Shown here in pieces: positions 7,772-16,407 of a stretch of DNA of 64,000 nucleotides (positions are counted from its first letter, which is position 1; every line of letters begins with the position of its first letter). Both the position numbers and the translations under genes were made by a program. Source of the stretch: Actinomyces sp. B33 (GTDB taxonomy: Bacteria > Actinomycetota > Actinomycetes > Actinomycetales > Actinomycetaceae); the NCBI RefSeq assembly GCF_028437565.1, contig NZ_JAMRYR010000001.1, positions 372,001 through 436,000 of the forward strand, in the 5' to 3' direction. The notes under the pieces were generated by a model. It did no database searches. It was not told where the DNA came from and worked only from the letters and a program-made list of their open reading frames with translations.

Positions 7772-9388
7772 TCACTTCTTGGTGATGTCGAAGTACAGGG
7801 CGACGGAGTTCCAGCCGAAGACGACGTTGTCGACGTTCTCGGACCAGCCCCCGTTGACGTTGGCGTACCACAGCGGGATGGCCGGGAGGTCCTGGAAGAG
7901 GATCGTCTGGGCCTCGTCGAGGATCTTCGCGGACTCGGCGTGATCGGTGACGGCGGCGGCCTGGGTCAGGAGCGCGTCGAACTCGGGGTTCGAGTAGTCA
8001 CCGTCGTTGGAGCCGGCACCGGTGGCGTAGGTCGGGGCGAGGAAGTTGTACTTGCCCGGGTAGTCGGCCTGCCAGCCGGTGCGGAAGGCGCCGGCGATGG
8101 TGCGGTTGTGAACGTCGTCGCGCAGCGACTTGAAGTCCGGGTAGGGCGCGCCCTCGGCCTCGATGCCCAGCGTGTTCTTGATGGAGTTGGTCGCGGCGTC
8201 GACCCACGCCTGGTGTCCGCCGTCGGAGTTGTAGCCGATGGTGAAGGTACCGGTGAAGGGCGAAATGGCGTCGGCCTGGGCCCACAGCTCCTTGGCCTTG
8301 TCGGCGTTGTAGGTCAGGACCTCGGAGCCGGCGACGGAGTCGTTGTAGCCGTCGACGACGGGGGAGGTGAAGTCCTTGGCGGGGGTGCGGGTGCCGCCGA
8401 AGATCGTCTCGGTGATCTCTTCGCGGTTGATCGCCATGGAGATGGCCTGGCGGCGGAGCTTGCCCTCCTCCCCGGAGAAGTGCTCGATGCGGGCGGGGAG
8501 GGTGAAGGACTGGAAGATCGCGGCGGCCTGGTTGACGGAGCGGCCCGACAGCTCGGTCTCATAGGTGGAGAAGGCCGAGTCCGGGATGGCGTCGAGGACG
8601 TCGAGGTTGTTCGCGAGGAGGTCCTGGTAGGCGGCGTCCTGCGAGGAGTAGAAGATGATCGTCACGCCGTCGTTCTTCGGGGTCCTGTCGCCCGCGTACT
8701 CGGGGTTGGGGACGAGCTTGATCTGGGCGTTGTGCTCCCAGCCGTCCTCGCCGTCGACCATGTAGGGGCCGTTGCCGACCGGGTGCTGGCCACCATTGTC
8801 CATGTCGTCGAGGGTGGAGTCGGGCAGCGGGAAGTACGCGGAGTAGCCGAGGCGGTCGGCGAAGTCGGGGGTCGACTCCTTGAGGGATGCGGTGAAGGTG
8901 TAGTCGTCGGAGGCCTCCAGGCCGGTGATCTCGCCGGCGCCCTCGTCGTCGGTTCCCTCGAACATGGCGAAGAAGTTGACGCTGAGCATGGATTCGGCCG
9001 AGGCCTTCTTCCAGGCCTCGACGAAGTTCTTGGCCTTGACCTCGGTGCCGTCGGAGAACTTCTTGCCCTTCTTGAGGGTGATCGTCCACTGGGTGTAGTC
9101 GTCGTTGGGCTCGATGGACTCGGCCATCTCCATGTGGGTGGCGCCCTTGGCGTCGTAGTAGACGAGTCCGGCGAAGATCAGGTCGAGGATCTTGCCGCCA
9201 CCGACCTCGTTCGTGTTGGCCGGGATCAGGGGGTTCTGCGGCTCGGAGCCGTTCGTCGTGATGACTGCGCTGCCCGTCGCGGCCGAATCGGAGCCGGAGG
9301 CGGCGGAACCGCCGTTGCCGCCGGAGCAGGCGGTCAGGCCGAGGGCGAGGATTGCCGGGACTGCCAGCCAGGTCCTCTTGAGATTCAT
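7772..9388 (-). CDS. oppA: Oligopeptide ABC transporter substrate-binding lipoprotein OppA
   Basis: A 538-residue SBP_bac_5 family protein. The signal peptide starts MNLKRTWLAVPAILALG and has lipobox LTAC, followed by a Gly/Ser linker. The family signature region is seen as WTITLKKGKKFSDGTEVKAKNFVEAWKKA. ATG 9388 has a canonical AGGAGGA 7 bases upstream; an in-frame ATG 33 codons earlier would bury the signal peptide and was rejected. It is the first gene of the oppA-B-C-DF operon, so it captures peptides outside the membrane for import. Confidence 0.92.
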   Translation of the reverse strand: MNLKRTWLAVPAILALGLTACSGGNGGSAASGSDSAATGSAVITTNGSEPQNPLIPANTNEVGGGKILDLIFAGLVYYDAKGATHMEMAESIEPNDDYTQWTITLKKGKKFSDGTEVKAKNFVEAWKKASAESMLSVNFFAMFEGTDDEGAGEITGLEASDDYTFTASLKESTPDFADRLGYSAYFPLPDSTLDDMDNGGQHPVGNGPYMVDGEDGWEHNAQIKLVPNPEYAGDRTPKNDGVTIIFYSSQDAAYQDLLANNLDVLDAIPDSAFSTYETELSGRSVNQAAAIFQSFTLPARIEHFSGEEGKLRRQAISMAINREEITETIFGGTRTPAKDFTSPVVDGYNDSVAGSEVLTYNADKAKELWAQADAISPFTGTFTIGYNSDGGHQAWVDAATNSIKNTLGIEAEGAPYPDFKSLRDDVHNRTIAGAFRTGWQADYPGKYNFLAPTYATGAGSNDGDYSNPEFDALLTQAAAVTDHAESAKILDEAQTILFQDLPAIPLWYANVNGGWSENVDNVVFGWNSVALYFDITKK

Positions 9389-9562
9389 GGAGAGTCCTCC
9401 TGTTGAAGGGGAAGTCCGGCGGTGTTCGACCGGATACGTCGTGACCCTATACACGGCCATCCATCGGGTGTTTGACGGGTCCATCATGTGTGCATTGCGA
9501 TTCGGTCACAGAACGTCACAAGAAGGTAAAGATATGGCATAGGCCACACCCCCCTTCTCACC

Positions 9563-9626
9563 ATTTCCCCCGAAAACGAACATTTCCCGCGAAAAACAGG
9601 CCCTGAATTTCGTTTTCCGGGGAAAT
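9563..9626. repeat. TTTCCCC...GGGGAAA dyad element, third family member
   Basis: Outer arms TTTCCCCCGAAAACGAA and TTCGTTTTCCGGGGAAA pair with one mismatch around a ~28-base middle that contains TTTCCCGCGAAAAACAGG. Length, outer ends, the internal AAAAACAG and the ACG/CGT inner ends match the dyads at 3021-3081 and 3364-3424, although most other bases differ. It looks like a dispersed structured element or a large operator. Confidence 0.65.
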
Positions 9627-9670
9627 CGTCGAGCCGCGGGAGCGAAAAGATCCGACCAGGGGCCTCCCCC

Positions 9671-9682
9671 TGACATATGTCA
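9671..9682. promoter_or_regulatory. Perfect 12-bp palindrome upstream of the ABC-2 exporter operon
   Basis: TGACATATGTCA is a perfect dyad 62 bases before the ATPase start. The same gene cluster encodes a NarL-type response regulator, a family that binds short dyads, so this is a candidate autoregulatory site. That assignment is inference. Confidence 0.45.
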
Positions 9683-9743
9683 TGGGATTCCCCCTCCCCT
9701 TCGGCACTGCCGAGCGCCCGGAGCACCGGCGACGATCATCCCC

Positions 9744-10700
9744 ATGACAGCACCAGACCCCCACTCCCCCGCGCCGCCCGTCATCGACGTCCGGGGCGCC
9801 CACAAGTCCTTCGGGACCGTGACCGCCGTCGCAGGAGTCGATCTGACGATCCCGCGCGGGCAGGTCGCCGCTCTCCTGGGCGTCAACGGCGCCGGCAAGA
9901 CCACCCTCATCGACCTCGCCCTCGGACTGCAGCACCCGACTCACGGGAGCGCCAGGCTCTTCGGCCTCGCCCCACGCGACGCCATCCGCCGAGGCCTCGT
10001 CGGCGTCGTCCACCAGAGCGGCGCCCTCCTCCCCGACTACACGGTCGACCGCACCCTCCGCCTCTTCGCCGCCACCCACACGCGCAGCCTCGACCTCGAC
10101 GCCCTCCTCGACCTCACCGCCCTCACCGGCCTCGCCCGGCGCCGCGTCGGCAGGCTCTCCGGGGGCGAGCGCCAGCGCCTACGCCTCGCCCTCGCCCTCC
10201 TGCCCGACCCCGACCTCCTGATCCTCGACGAACCCACCGCAGGCATGGACGCCGTCGCCCGCCGCGCCTTCTGGGCCCTCATGCGCGACCAGGCCGACGA
10301 GGGCCGAACCATCGTCTTCGCCACCCACTATCTCGCCGAGGCCCAGGACTTCGCCGAGCGGACCATCATCATGAGCGACGGACGCGTCCTGCGCGACGGC
10401 CCCACCGACGAGATCCGCGCCGAGACGCGGACCCGGCGCCTGAGCATCCACCTCCCCCGAACGTCACGGCCCGACGCCGAAGCGGCCCTCACCCGCCTCG
10501 CCGACTCCCCGTCCTGGCGCGTCCGCTGGGACGACGAGGAGACGCCCGGCTCATCCCCCGACGCCCTCGTGTCCGTCGAGGGCCGCGACCTCGACGACGC
10601 CGCCCGCGCCCTCCTGGCGATCCCGGGCGCGCACGACCTCCACCTGACCACCGCGACCCTCGAGGACGCCTTCGCCGCCCTCGTCCAGACTCAGGAGTGA
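9744..10700 (+). CDS. ABC-2 type exporter, ATP-binding protein
   Basis: A 318-residue DrrA-like ATPase. It has Walker A GVNGAGKTT (about residue 53), Q-loop VVHQSGALLPDYTV, signature LSGGERQRLRLALAL, Walker B LLILDEPTAGMD and H-loop FATHYLAEA. A ~100-residue C-terminal domain follows, of the type found in drug, lantibiotic or lipid exporters. It is followed after 3 bases by its permease and then by a two-component system. This layout is typical of exporters that answer antibiotic or membrane stress (LiaRS/DesKR-like). Exported substrate unknown. Confidence 0.88.
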   Translation: MTAPDPHSPAPPVIDVRGAHKSFGTVTAVAGVDLTIPRGQVAALLGVNGAGKTTLIDLALGLQHPTHGSARLFGLAPRDAIRRGLVGVVHQSGALLPDYTVDRTLRLFAATHTRSLDLDALLDLTALTGLARRRVGRLSGGERQRLRLALALLPDPDLLILDEPTAGMDAVARRAFWALMRDQADEGRTIVFATHYLAEAQDFAERTIIMSDGRVLRDGPTDEIRAETRTRRLSIHLPRTSRPDAEAALTRLADSPSWRVRWDDEETPGSSPDALVSVEGRDLDDAARALLAIPGAHDLHLTTATLEDAFAALVQTQE

Positions 10701-10703
10701 ACG

Positions 10704-11537
10704 ATGACATCCCCTCTCCCCACGACCGCCGCAGGCCCCGGCCCAGAACCGGCCCCCCGGATCAGGTCAGCCGCCGAGCGGCGCCCCGGATCGGGCTGGG
10801 ACGGCCTCGGCTCCCTCGCCTGGTCGTCGTTCTTCACCCTCATCACCAACCCGTTCTCCCTCGGGTTCTCCATCGGGCTGCCGATCTTCATGTACCTGAT
10901 GTTCGGCACCAACGCCTCCTACGCCGACCACGACATCGGGCACGGGAACGTCGCCGCGGCCGTCCTCATCAACATGGCGATCTACGGGGTCATCATGACG
11001 GCCTCGTCCATGGGCGCCAACGTCTCCCTCGAACGGGTCTCCGGCGTCTCCCGCCTCTTCGCCATGACCCCGATCTCGTCGGCGGCCATCATCGCCGCCC
11101 GCGTCATCGCCTCCGTCATGGTGTCGGGAGTGGTCATCGCCATCCTCTTCGCCGTCGGCGCCTCCACCGGCTCTCGCATGGACGCCGGAGCATGGGCCGC
11201 CTCCGCGCTCATCATCGTCGCCTCCACCATTATGCCGACGGCTCTCGGCCTGGCGGCCGGGTTCCTCGTGCGCTCCGACGGCGTGTTCGCCCTGACCTCG
11301 ATCGTCAGCGTCGTCGGCTCGTTCCTGTCGGGGATGTTCATCCCCCTGGAGCAGATGGGGCGATTCTTCACGGCCCTGGCCCCGTGGTCCCCGTTCTACG
11401 GGATGATGAAGCTCGCCCAAACCCCCCTGTTCGGCTGGGAGAACATCGAATGGCAGTGGGCGGCCAATTGGCTGGCCTGGACCGCGCTCCTCGCCGTCGT
11501 GGCGATCCGCGCCCAGAGCCGCGACACCGCCCGGTGA
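10704..11537 (+). CDS. ABC-2 type exporter permease
   Basis: A 277-residue membrane protein with a ~35-residue hydrophilic N-terminus and six hydrophobic segments (for example FSLGFSIGLPIFMYLMFG). The ABC-2 motif before the last segments reads FIPLEQMGRFFTALAPWSPFY. It starts three bases after the ATPase stop, so the pair forms one exporter. Its stop overlaps a GTG of the histidine kinase frame, but the kinase probably starts further downstream. Confidence 0.87.
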   Translation: MTSPLPTTAAGPGPEPAPRIRSAAERRPGSGWDGLGSLAWSSFFTLITNPFSLGFSIGLPIFMYLMFGTNASYADHDIGHGNVAAAVLINMAIYGVIMTASSMGANVSLERVSGVSRLFAMTPISSAAIIAARVIASVMVSGVVIAILFAVGASTGSRMDAGAWAASALIIVASTIMPTALGLAAGFLVRSDGVFALTSIVSVVGSFLSGMFIPLEQMGRFFTALAPWSPFYGMMKLAQTPLFGWENIEWQWAANWLAWTALLAVVAIRAQSRDTAR

Positions 11538-11541
11538 CCCC

Positions 11542-11547
11542 TAGAGT
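11542..11547 (+). promoter_or_regulatory. Candidate -10 hexamer of a leaderless histidine-kinase mRNA
   Basis: TAGAGT matches TANNNT and ends 7 bases before ATG 11555. No Shine-Dalgarno precedes this start. In actinobacteria this spacing is typical of leaderless transcripts whose first base is the start codon. Confidence 0.45.
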
Positions 11548-11554
11548 CATCCCC

Positions 11555-12742
11555 ATGCCGCCCGACGCCGACCCCCTCTCCCCCGTCGCGAACCGCCCGT
11601 CGGGGACGACCCGGCGCGAACGGCTCATCGCCCTGGCCTGGGCGTCGCCGTTCCTCGTCTTCCTCGGGTTCCCCGTCGCCGCCTCCATCGACGCCGGTCT
11701 CGACCGGCCCGAGTCGCTGGCCGTCCTCGTCTGCGTCGGCGTCCTCGCCCTGACCTACGTGGCGTCCTGGATCGTCAACCCGACGGCCCCGGCCTCGCGG
11801 CGCGTCACCGGGCGGTTCATCACGACGATCGTGCTCCTCGCCCTCGTCCAGACGGCGCTCGCCGTGGTCATCTCGCGCGTCGCCGGGGGCACGGGCGGGC
11901 CCTACCTCGCGTCCTACCTCGCGGCCGCGGTGGCCCTGCTCAGCCCGGTCGGCCTCGTCTGGCCCCTGGCGGCGGCGACCATCGCCCTGAGTGCCCTCCA
12001 GGTGATCCTCTTGCCCGGAGAGCCGCCGATGGCGATCCTCACCGTCGTCATGAGCCTCGTCGTGTGCCTGATGGCGCGCGAGTCGATCCTGCGCGAGGAC
12101 CGCAACCGGCTCGCCCACCAGCAGGACCTCCTCCTGTCGTCCGAGCGCGAGCGGACCCGCCTGAGCGCCGATCTGCACGACATCCTCGGGCAGACGCTCA
12201 CGGGGATCACGGTGACGGCGGATCTGGCGGGGCGCCTCGTCGACGCGGGCAGGATCGACGAGGCCCGGGCGCGGATCGACGAGCTCACCGACTTGTCGCG
12301 CGAGGCGCTGGAGGACGTGCGCGCGGTGGTCGCCCGCAATCGGACCCTCGACCCAGATTCGGAGATCGAGTCGGCGCGCGGACTCGTCGAGGCCTCTGGG
12401 GCGCGCTTCGTCGTCGTCCGGGAGGGGGAGCCCGACCCGGGGGCGCCCGCGGTGTTCGTCGCCCACGTGATTCGCGAGGGCGTGACGAACGCTTTGCGGC
12501 ACGCGAGCCCGGACGGGGTGACGGTGACCATACGATCCGACGGGGTGCGGGTCGTCAACGACGGCGCGCCCCGGCCCCGCTCGGGATTCGCGAGGTCCCG
12601 GCCGGTCGCACGCTCGGGCTCGGGCTCGAGCTCGGGCATCACGGGGCTGCGCGACAGAGTCGGCGATGCGGGGATCGTCACCGCGGGGCCGGTGCCGGGA
12701 GAGGCGCGGATGTGGGAGCTGTCCCTCGTCCTGTCCCCGTAG
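11555..12742 (+). CDS. Two-component sensor histidine kinase (HisKA_3/DesK-NarX class)
   Basis: A 395-residue membrane sensor. About five hydrophobic segments lie within residues ~25-165 and have very short loops. The dimerisation/phosphoacceptor helix has His208 in LSADLHDILGQTLTG, and the HATPase domain has N-box REGVTNALRHA and G-box region GSSSGITGLRDRV. The short loops suggest sensing within the membrane (envelope or antibiotic stress). ATG 11555 is preferred; an in-frame GTG at 11534 overlapping the permease stop is the alternative. It is encoded between the ABC-2 exporter and its cognate-looking response regulator. Confidence 0.87.
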   Translation: MPPDADPLSPVANRPSGTTRRERLIALAWASPFLVFLGFPVAASIDAGLDRPESLAVLVCVGVLALTYVASWIVNPTAPASRRVTGRFITTIVLLALVQTALAVVISRVAGGTGGPYLASYLAAAVALLSPVGLVWPLAAATIALSALQVILLPGEPPMAILTVVMSLVVCLMARESILREDRNRLAHQQDLLLSSERERTRLSADLHDILGQTLTGITVTADLAGRLVDAGRIDEARARIDELTDLSREALEDVRAVVARNRTLDPDSEIESARGLVEASGARFVVVREGEPDPGAPAVFVAHVIREGVTNALRHASPDGVTVTIRSDGVRVVNDGAPRPRSGFARSRPVARSGSGSSSGITGLRDRVGDAGIVTAGPVPGEARMWELSLVLSP

Positions 12743-12903
12743 GGCGCCGCTCCTGACGGCGCGGGAGCGCAGGGGCGGGTCCCGCACTCTGGTGTCCCGT
12801 GCCGGGGGTTGTCCGGAGGCCGGGACTCGCGAGCGCCGTTCCCCTCCGGCGTTCGCGACGAGGTCGCCCAGGGCGCCCCGTTCTCGCCCCGGGTGCCGAG
12901 TCG

Positions 12904-12909
12904 TAGGCT
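12904..12909 (+). promoter_or_regulatory. Candidate -10 hexamer of a leaderless response-regulator mRNA
   Basis: TAGGCT lies 7 bases before GTG 12917 and there is no ribosome site. It supports this start over upstream in-frame ATGs and suggests that the regulator can be made independently of the kinase. Confidence 0.45.
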
Positions 12910-12916
12910 GATCGAC

Positions 12917-13561
12917 GTGACTCAGACCAGTTCCGGGACGCCGATCCGCGTCCTCGTCGTCGACGACCAGGCCCTCGTGCGCGGTGCGATCGCCGCCCTG
13001 CTCGGCCTTGAATCGGATATCGAGGTCGTCGGGCAGGCCGGGGACGGCGCCGAGGCGCTGGCGGTCCTCGAGGGCGAGCGCGCCGCCGGGCGCCAGATCG
13101 GAGTCGTCCTCAGCGATGTCGAGATGCCCGGAGTGGACGGGCTCGCCGCGTGCGCGGCGATCCGGCGACGTTTTCCCACCACGCGCGTCCTCATGCTGAC
13201 GACCTTCGGCCGTCCCGGGTACGTCCAGCGCTCGCTCGACGCCGGCGCCTCCGGGTTCGTCGTCAAGGACGCCCCCTCCGAGCAGCTCGCGGACGCGGTT
13301 CGCCGCGTCGCCTCGGGCCTGCGCGTCATCGACCCGGTGCTCGCGGTCGAGACCCTGGCGCGCGGGGCCTCGCCTCTGACGGATCGGGAGACGGACGTCC
13401 TGCGCGCGGTCGCCGACGGCGGCACGATCGCCGACATCGCCGACCATCTGGGGTTGGGCCAGGGAACGGTGCGCAATCATGTCTCCGCCGCGATGCTCAA
13501 GACGCAGGCGCGCACGCGCGCCGAGGCGGTGCGCATCGCCATGGAGTCCGGATGGCTGTGA
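12917..13561 (+). CDS. NarL/FixJ-type response regulator
   Basis: A 214-residue regulator. The receiver domain begins IRVLVVDDQALVRGAIAALL, with phospho-acceptor Asp67 in LSDVEMPGVDG, Thr in LMLTTFG and Lys in VVKDAP. The LuxR-type helix-turn-helix reads LTDRETDVLRAVADGGTIAD and TVRNHVSAAMLKT. GTG 12917 was chosen because the receiver fold starts within ~8 residues and a -10-like hexamer sits 7 bases upstream. An in-frame ATG at 12809 would add 36 unrelated residues. It is the presumed partner of the kinase at 11555-12742, controlling the ABC-2 exporter. Confidence 0.9.
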   Translation: MTQTSSGTPIRVLVVDDQALVRGAIAALLGLESDIEVVGQAGDGAEALAVLEGERAAGRQIGVVLSDVEMPGVDGLAACAAIRRRFPTTRVLMLTTFGRPGYVQRSLDAGASGFVVKDAPSEQLADAVRRVASGLRVIDPVLAVETLARGASPLTDRETDVLRAVADGGTIADIADHLGLGQGTVRNHVSAAMLKTQARTRAEAVRIAMESGWL

Positions 13562-13588
13562 CTCCCGAGCGCAGTACTCGCGCCGCGG

Positions 13589-14332
13589 TCACGGGCACGA
13601 CAGGAGGACGCGCGCCATCGCCTCCTTCTCCGAGCCGGTGACCGAGAGCCCCCACCGCGCCTTCACCCGGATCTGGCGGGCGACGTACTCGCAGCGGAAT
13701 GCCCGGTTCGGCGGCAGCCACAGGTCGGCCGACGCCGCCCCTTTGTCCGTGTTGGCCTGGCCGTCGACGGCCAGCAGGTTCACCGGGTCGTTCGCGAAGG
13801 CCTGGCGCTGCGCCCCCTCCCACCGCCAGGCCCCGGACCTCCAGGCGTCGGCGAGGGCGACGACGTGGTCGATCTGGACGAGGCCGGAGGTGTCCTGGCC
13901 CCGCTGGAACTCGATCGTCTCCCCCACGTACGGCTCGGCCAAGGCGCCGGATACGACGACGCAGTCGTTCGTCCCCGGCTTGAACGCCGGGCGGGCGAGG
14001 TCGCGCGCGAGGATGTCGTTGCGGGTGTCGCAGCCGTTGCGGTCCTCGTCCGCCCACGCCTGGCCGAAGCGGTCGCGCTCGTAGTCCGGGGCCGCGGCCT
14101 CCTCTTCGAAGCCGCGCACCGGCAGGGTTTTGAGCTCCCGGGCCGTTGACGTGTCCGGCAGGGCGTCGACGGCGGTCCCGCCCGCCCCCATCCACCCCCA
14201 GCGCCCGCCCATCCCGAGCAGATCGGGCCCCAGGCCGGGCACCAGCGCCCATGCGAGCAGGACCACGACGACGGCCGCGACGACGAGGTCGCCGATCCGC
14301 CGGCGCCCGGCGCGCCCGAGCACCCGATCCAT
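13589..14332 (-). CDS. Secreted or membrane-anchored HNH-type nuclease (DUF1524 / GmrSD C-terminal fold)
   Basis: A 247-residue protein with one N-terminal membrane segment or signal anchor (IGDLVVAAVVVVLLAWAL, about 13-30). The catalytic domain has the metal-finger histidine in QIDHVVALADAW, then AFANDPVNLLAVDGQANTDK and LPPNRAFRCEYVARQIRVK, the conserved order of extracytoplasmic actinobacterial DUF1524 nucleases. Such proteins are thought to degrade external DNA. ATG 14332 has GGAGG 8 bases upstream. It is convergent with the response regulator. Confidence 0.85.
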   Translation of the reverse strand: MDRVLGRAGRRRIGDLVVAAVVVVLLAWALVPGLGPDLLGMGGRWGWMGAGGTAVDALPDTSTARELKTLPVRGFEEEAAAPDYERDRFGQAWADEDRNGCDTRNDILARDLARPAFKPGTNDCVVVSGALAEPYVGETIEFQRGQDTSGLVQIDHVVALADAWRSGAWRWEGAQRQAFANDPVNLLAVDGQANTDKGAASADLWLPPNRAFRCEYVARQIRVKARWGLSVTGSEKEAMARVLLSCP

Positions 14333-14946
14333 GAGAGAGATCCTCCCCTCTGCTCCGCGCCCGTTCACCGCTGCCCGACGGGGGACGAGGCGCGGTCCTC
14401 GTCCCTCTGCGTACCGACGCGCCCATGATGCCGCTCCCCACCCGCGTCTGGGGCCTTCCTCCACAGGGGCGGTCGGGGGATCGCGGCGCCGGCGCCCTGT
14501 GGACGAGGCCCGGGCGGGCGGGATGGGGAGGGACAGGGCCGGGGCCGGCCGGGCGGGGGACGGGACGCTGTCGACGACTCCCGGGCGAACGCGGCCGGAA
14601 CGGGGACTGCCCCGACGGACAGGGTCGAAACGGGGCGGGGAGGGACGAGGTCGGGGCTGCGGGGTCGGGACGGACAAGATCGCGATCAACACGACCCGGG
14701 CGGGCGGGGTGGGGAGGAAAGAGACCGTGATGGATGACTCCCGAGCCGACGGAGCCGTAAAGGACACGGCCCCGACGGACCGGAGGAGCCGGGGAGGGGA
14801 GGGCCAACCCCCGGGCTGCAGGGTCGGGGCGGCCAGATCGCGGTCGACGAGGCGGGGTCGGCACAGTCCGACCGACGAGGATCAGCGCGCCGAACCCGCC
14901 GGCGCCGGGATCGATCGGCCCGGCGCCCGCCTCTCCGCGTCGGCGC
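14333..14946. other. G-rich intergenic region without a recognisable gene
   Basis: 614 bp between the nuclease and the permease gene ends. From ~14500 to ~14860 the plus strand is full of short G runs, and the phrase GGGCGGGCGGG(A/G)TGGGGAGG occurs twice (about 14511 and 14698). Open frames across it are Arg/Pro/Gly-rich and lack ribosome sites or motifs, so I take them as non-coding. The G runs could form quadruplex or structured RNA. Confidence 0.55.
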
Positions 14947-16407
14947 TCACGCGCCCCGACGATTCATCGACCACTCCTTGACGTGGAAGAGGCCGACGAT
15001 GACGAGCGTGAGGACGCTCATCGCGACGAGCTGTTGGCGGGCCACCGGATTCCACGCCATGAGCCCGGCGACGACCACCAGGCCCCCGAGCACCACCCAC
15101 GGCAGCCATGGCCAGCCCGGCATCCGCAGACCCAGTCGGCCCTCGCTCTCCAACTGATCGTGCAAACGCATCTGCGCGATGAGGATGAACACCCAGATGA
15201 TCAGCAGGACCATGCCGATCGCATTGATGAAGATCCCGAGCAGCGCCTCGGGCAGCCACCAGTTGAGCGCCACCGAGACCAGCGCGAAGGCGATCGACAC
15301 GGACACGGCGCGACGCGGTGTCTGACCCCGGGCGAGATCCCCCGCGCCCTCGCTCGACACGACCCCGGCCAGGCCACCGACGCGCTCGCCGGCGCCGACC
15401 CGCGACGCCCCCAGGGAGCCCGCGTCGCGCCCGAGGAGCCAGCGGACCCCCATGCCCCGGGCGGACAGGGAGTAGGCCATGCGGCTCGACGAGTAGATGT
15501 TCGCCGAAAACGCGGAGATCAGGGCGACGAAGACGACGGCCTCCATGATCCTCGCGACCGCCGGGACCCCCGCCATCTCGAGGACGGCGGCGAAGGGATT
15601 CGTCGCCATCTGCTCGGAGTCCCACGGCAGCAGGCAGATCAGGAGGATCACGGAGCCCACGTAGAACACGAGGATCCGCAGGATCACGGAGCGGATCGCC
15701 GACCCCATCGCGGCTTTCGCGTCCTCGGCCTCGGCCGCCGCGATCGTCACGATCTCGATGCCGCCGAACGACGTGATGATCGCCAGGAGCCCGACGGCCA
15801 CGCCCGCCATCCCCTTCGGGAGGAACCCGCCGTGGCCCAGGAGCGTGTCGAGGACCGGGTCGGTGCGCCCCGGGACCACCCCGATCACCAGGCCGACCGC
15901 GATCGCGAGGAACGCGATGATGGCGACGACCTTGATGCCGGCCAGCCACGCCTCGACCTCCCCGAAATCGCCCGCGGCCATGAGGTTGATGCCGCCCAGG
16001 ACGACGACGATGACGAGGGCGACGACCCACTGCGGGACCGACGGGAACCAACCGATGAAGATCCCGGCGGCGCCGGTGATCTCCATGCCGAGGACCATGA
16101 TGAGCATCGCCCAGTACAGCCAGCCGGACGTGAAGCCCGCCCACCTGCCGATCCCGGCCTCCGCGTAGGTGGAGAACGAGCCGGTCGAGGGCAGGGCGGC
16201 GGCGAGCTCGGCGAGGGCGAACATCACCGACACGGCGATGAGGGCCGCGAGCGCGTACGAGATGAGGACGGCGGGGCCCGCCTCGGACACGGCGACCCCG
16301 GTGCCGAGGAAGAAGCCCGCGCCGATGGCCGACCCGAGGGCCATCATCGACAGGTGGCGCTTCTTGAAGCGGCGCGCCGCGGGGGCGGGGGCGAGCGGGG
16401 TGGTCAC
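14947..16407 (-). CDS. Amino-acid permease (APC superfamily, AAT family)
   Basis: A 486-residue transporter with 12 predicted membrane segments. The first-helix family motif reads LSMMALGSAIGAGFFLGTG, followed by GPAVLISYALAALIAVSVMFALAELAAALP. The conserved ITSFGGIEIVTIAAAE loop and YSSSRMAYSLSARGM are also present. A ~35-residue non-conserved insert (about 325-360) sits before helix 9. The GTG start at 16407 has GAAAGG upstream. It imports an amino acid by proton symport; the family includes GabP, ProY, AroP and CycA-type carriers, and substrate cannot be assigned. Confidence 0.9.
   Translation of the reverse strand: MTTPLAPAPAARRFKKRHLSMMALGSAIGAGFFLGTGVAVSEAGPAVLISYALAALIAVSVMFALAELAAALPSTGSFSTYAEAGIGRWAGFTSGWLYWAMLIMVLGMEITGAAGIFIGWFPSVPQWVVALVIVVVLGGINLMAAGDFGEVEAWLAGIKVVAIIAFLAIAVGLVIGVVPGRTDPVLDTLLGHGGFLPKGMAGVAVGLLAIITSFGGIEIVTIAAAEAEDAKAAMGSAIRSVILRILVFYVGSVILLICLLPWDSEQMATNPFAAVLEMAGVPAVARIMEAVVFVALISAFSANIYSSSRMAYSLSARGMGVRWLLGRDAGSLGASRVGAGERVGGLAGVVSSEGAGDLARGQTPRRAVSVSIAFALVSVALNWWLPEALLGIFINAIGMVLLIIWVFILIAQMRLHDQLESEGRLGLRMPGWPWLPWVVLGGLVVVAGLMAWNPVARQQLVAMSVLTLVIVGLFHVKEWSMNRRGA

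Larger units (their letters stand above)
9389..9743. promoter_or_regulatory. Divergent intergenic region between oppA and the ABC-2 exporter genes
   Basis: No gene is visible. On the minus strand a TATAGG hexamer about 60 bases before oppA is a possible -10, and TGTGAC occurs twice further upstream (read on the minus strand). The region also carries a TTTCCCC-type dyad (9563-9626) and a 12-bp palindrome (9671-9682), listed separately. Confidence 0.5.

Noticed and set aside
9677-11554. Upstream extension of the histidine kinase frame across the exporter genes
   Set aside because: The extension translates the ABC ATPase and permease genes out of frame; the kinase starts at 11555 (or GTG 11534).
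14333-14946. Open frames in the G-rich region before the amino-acid permease
   Set aside because: Low-complexity Arg/Pro/Gly translations without start signals or domain features.
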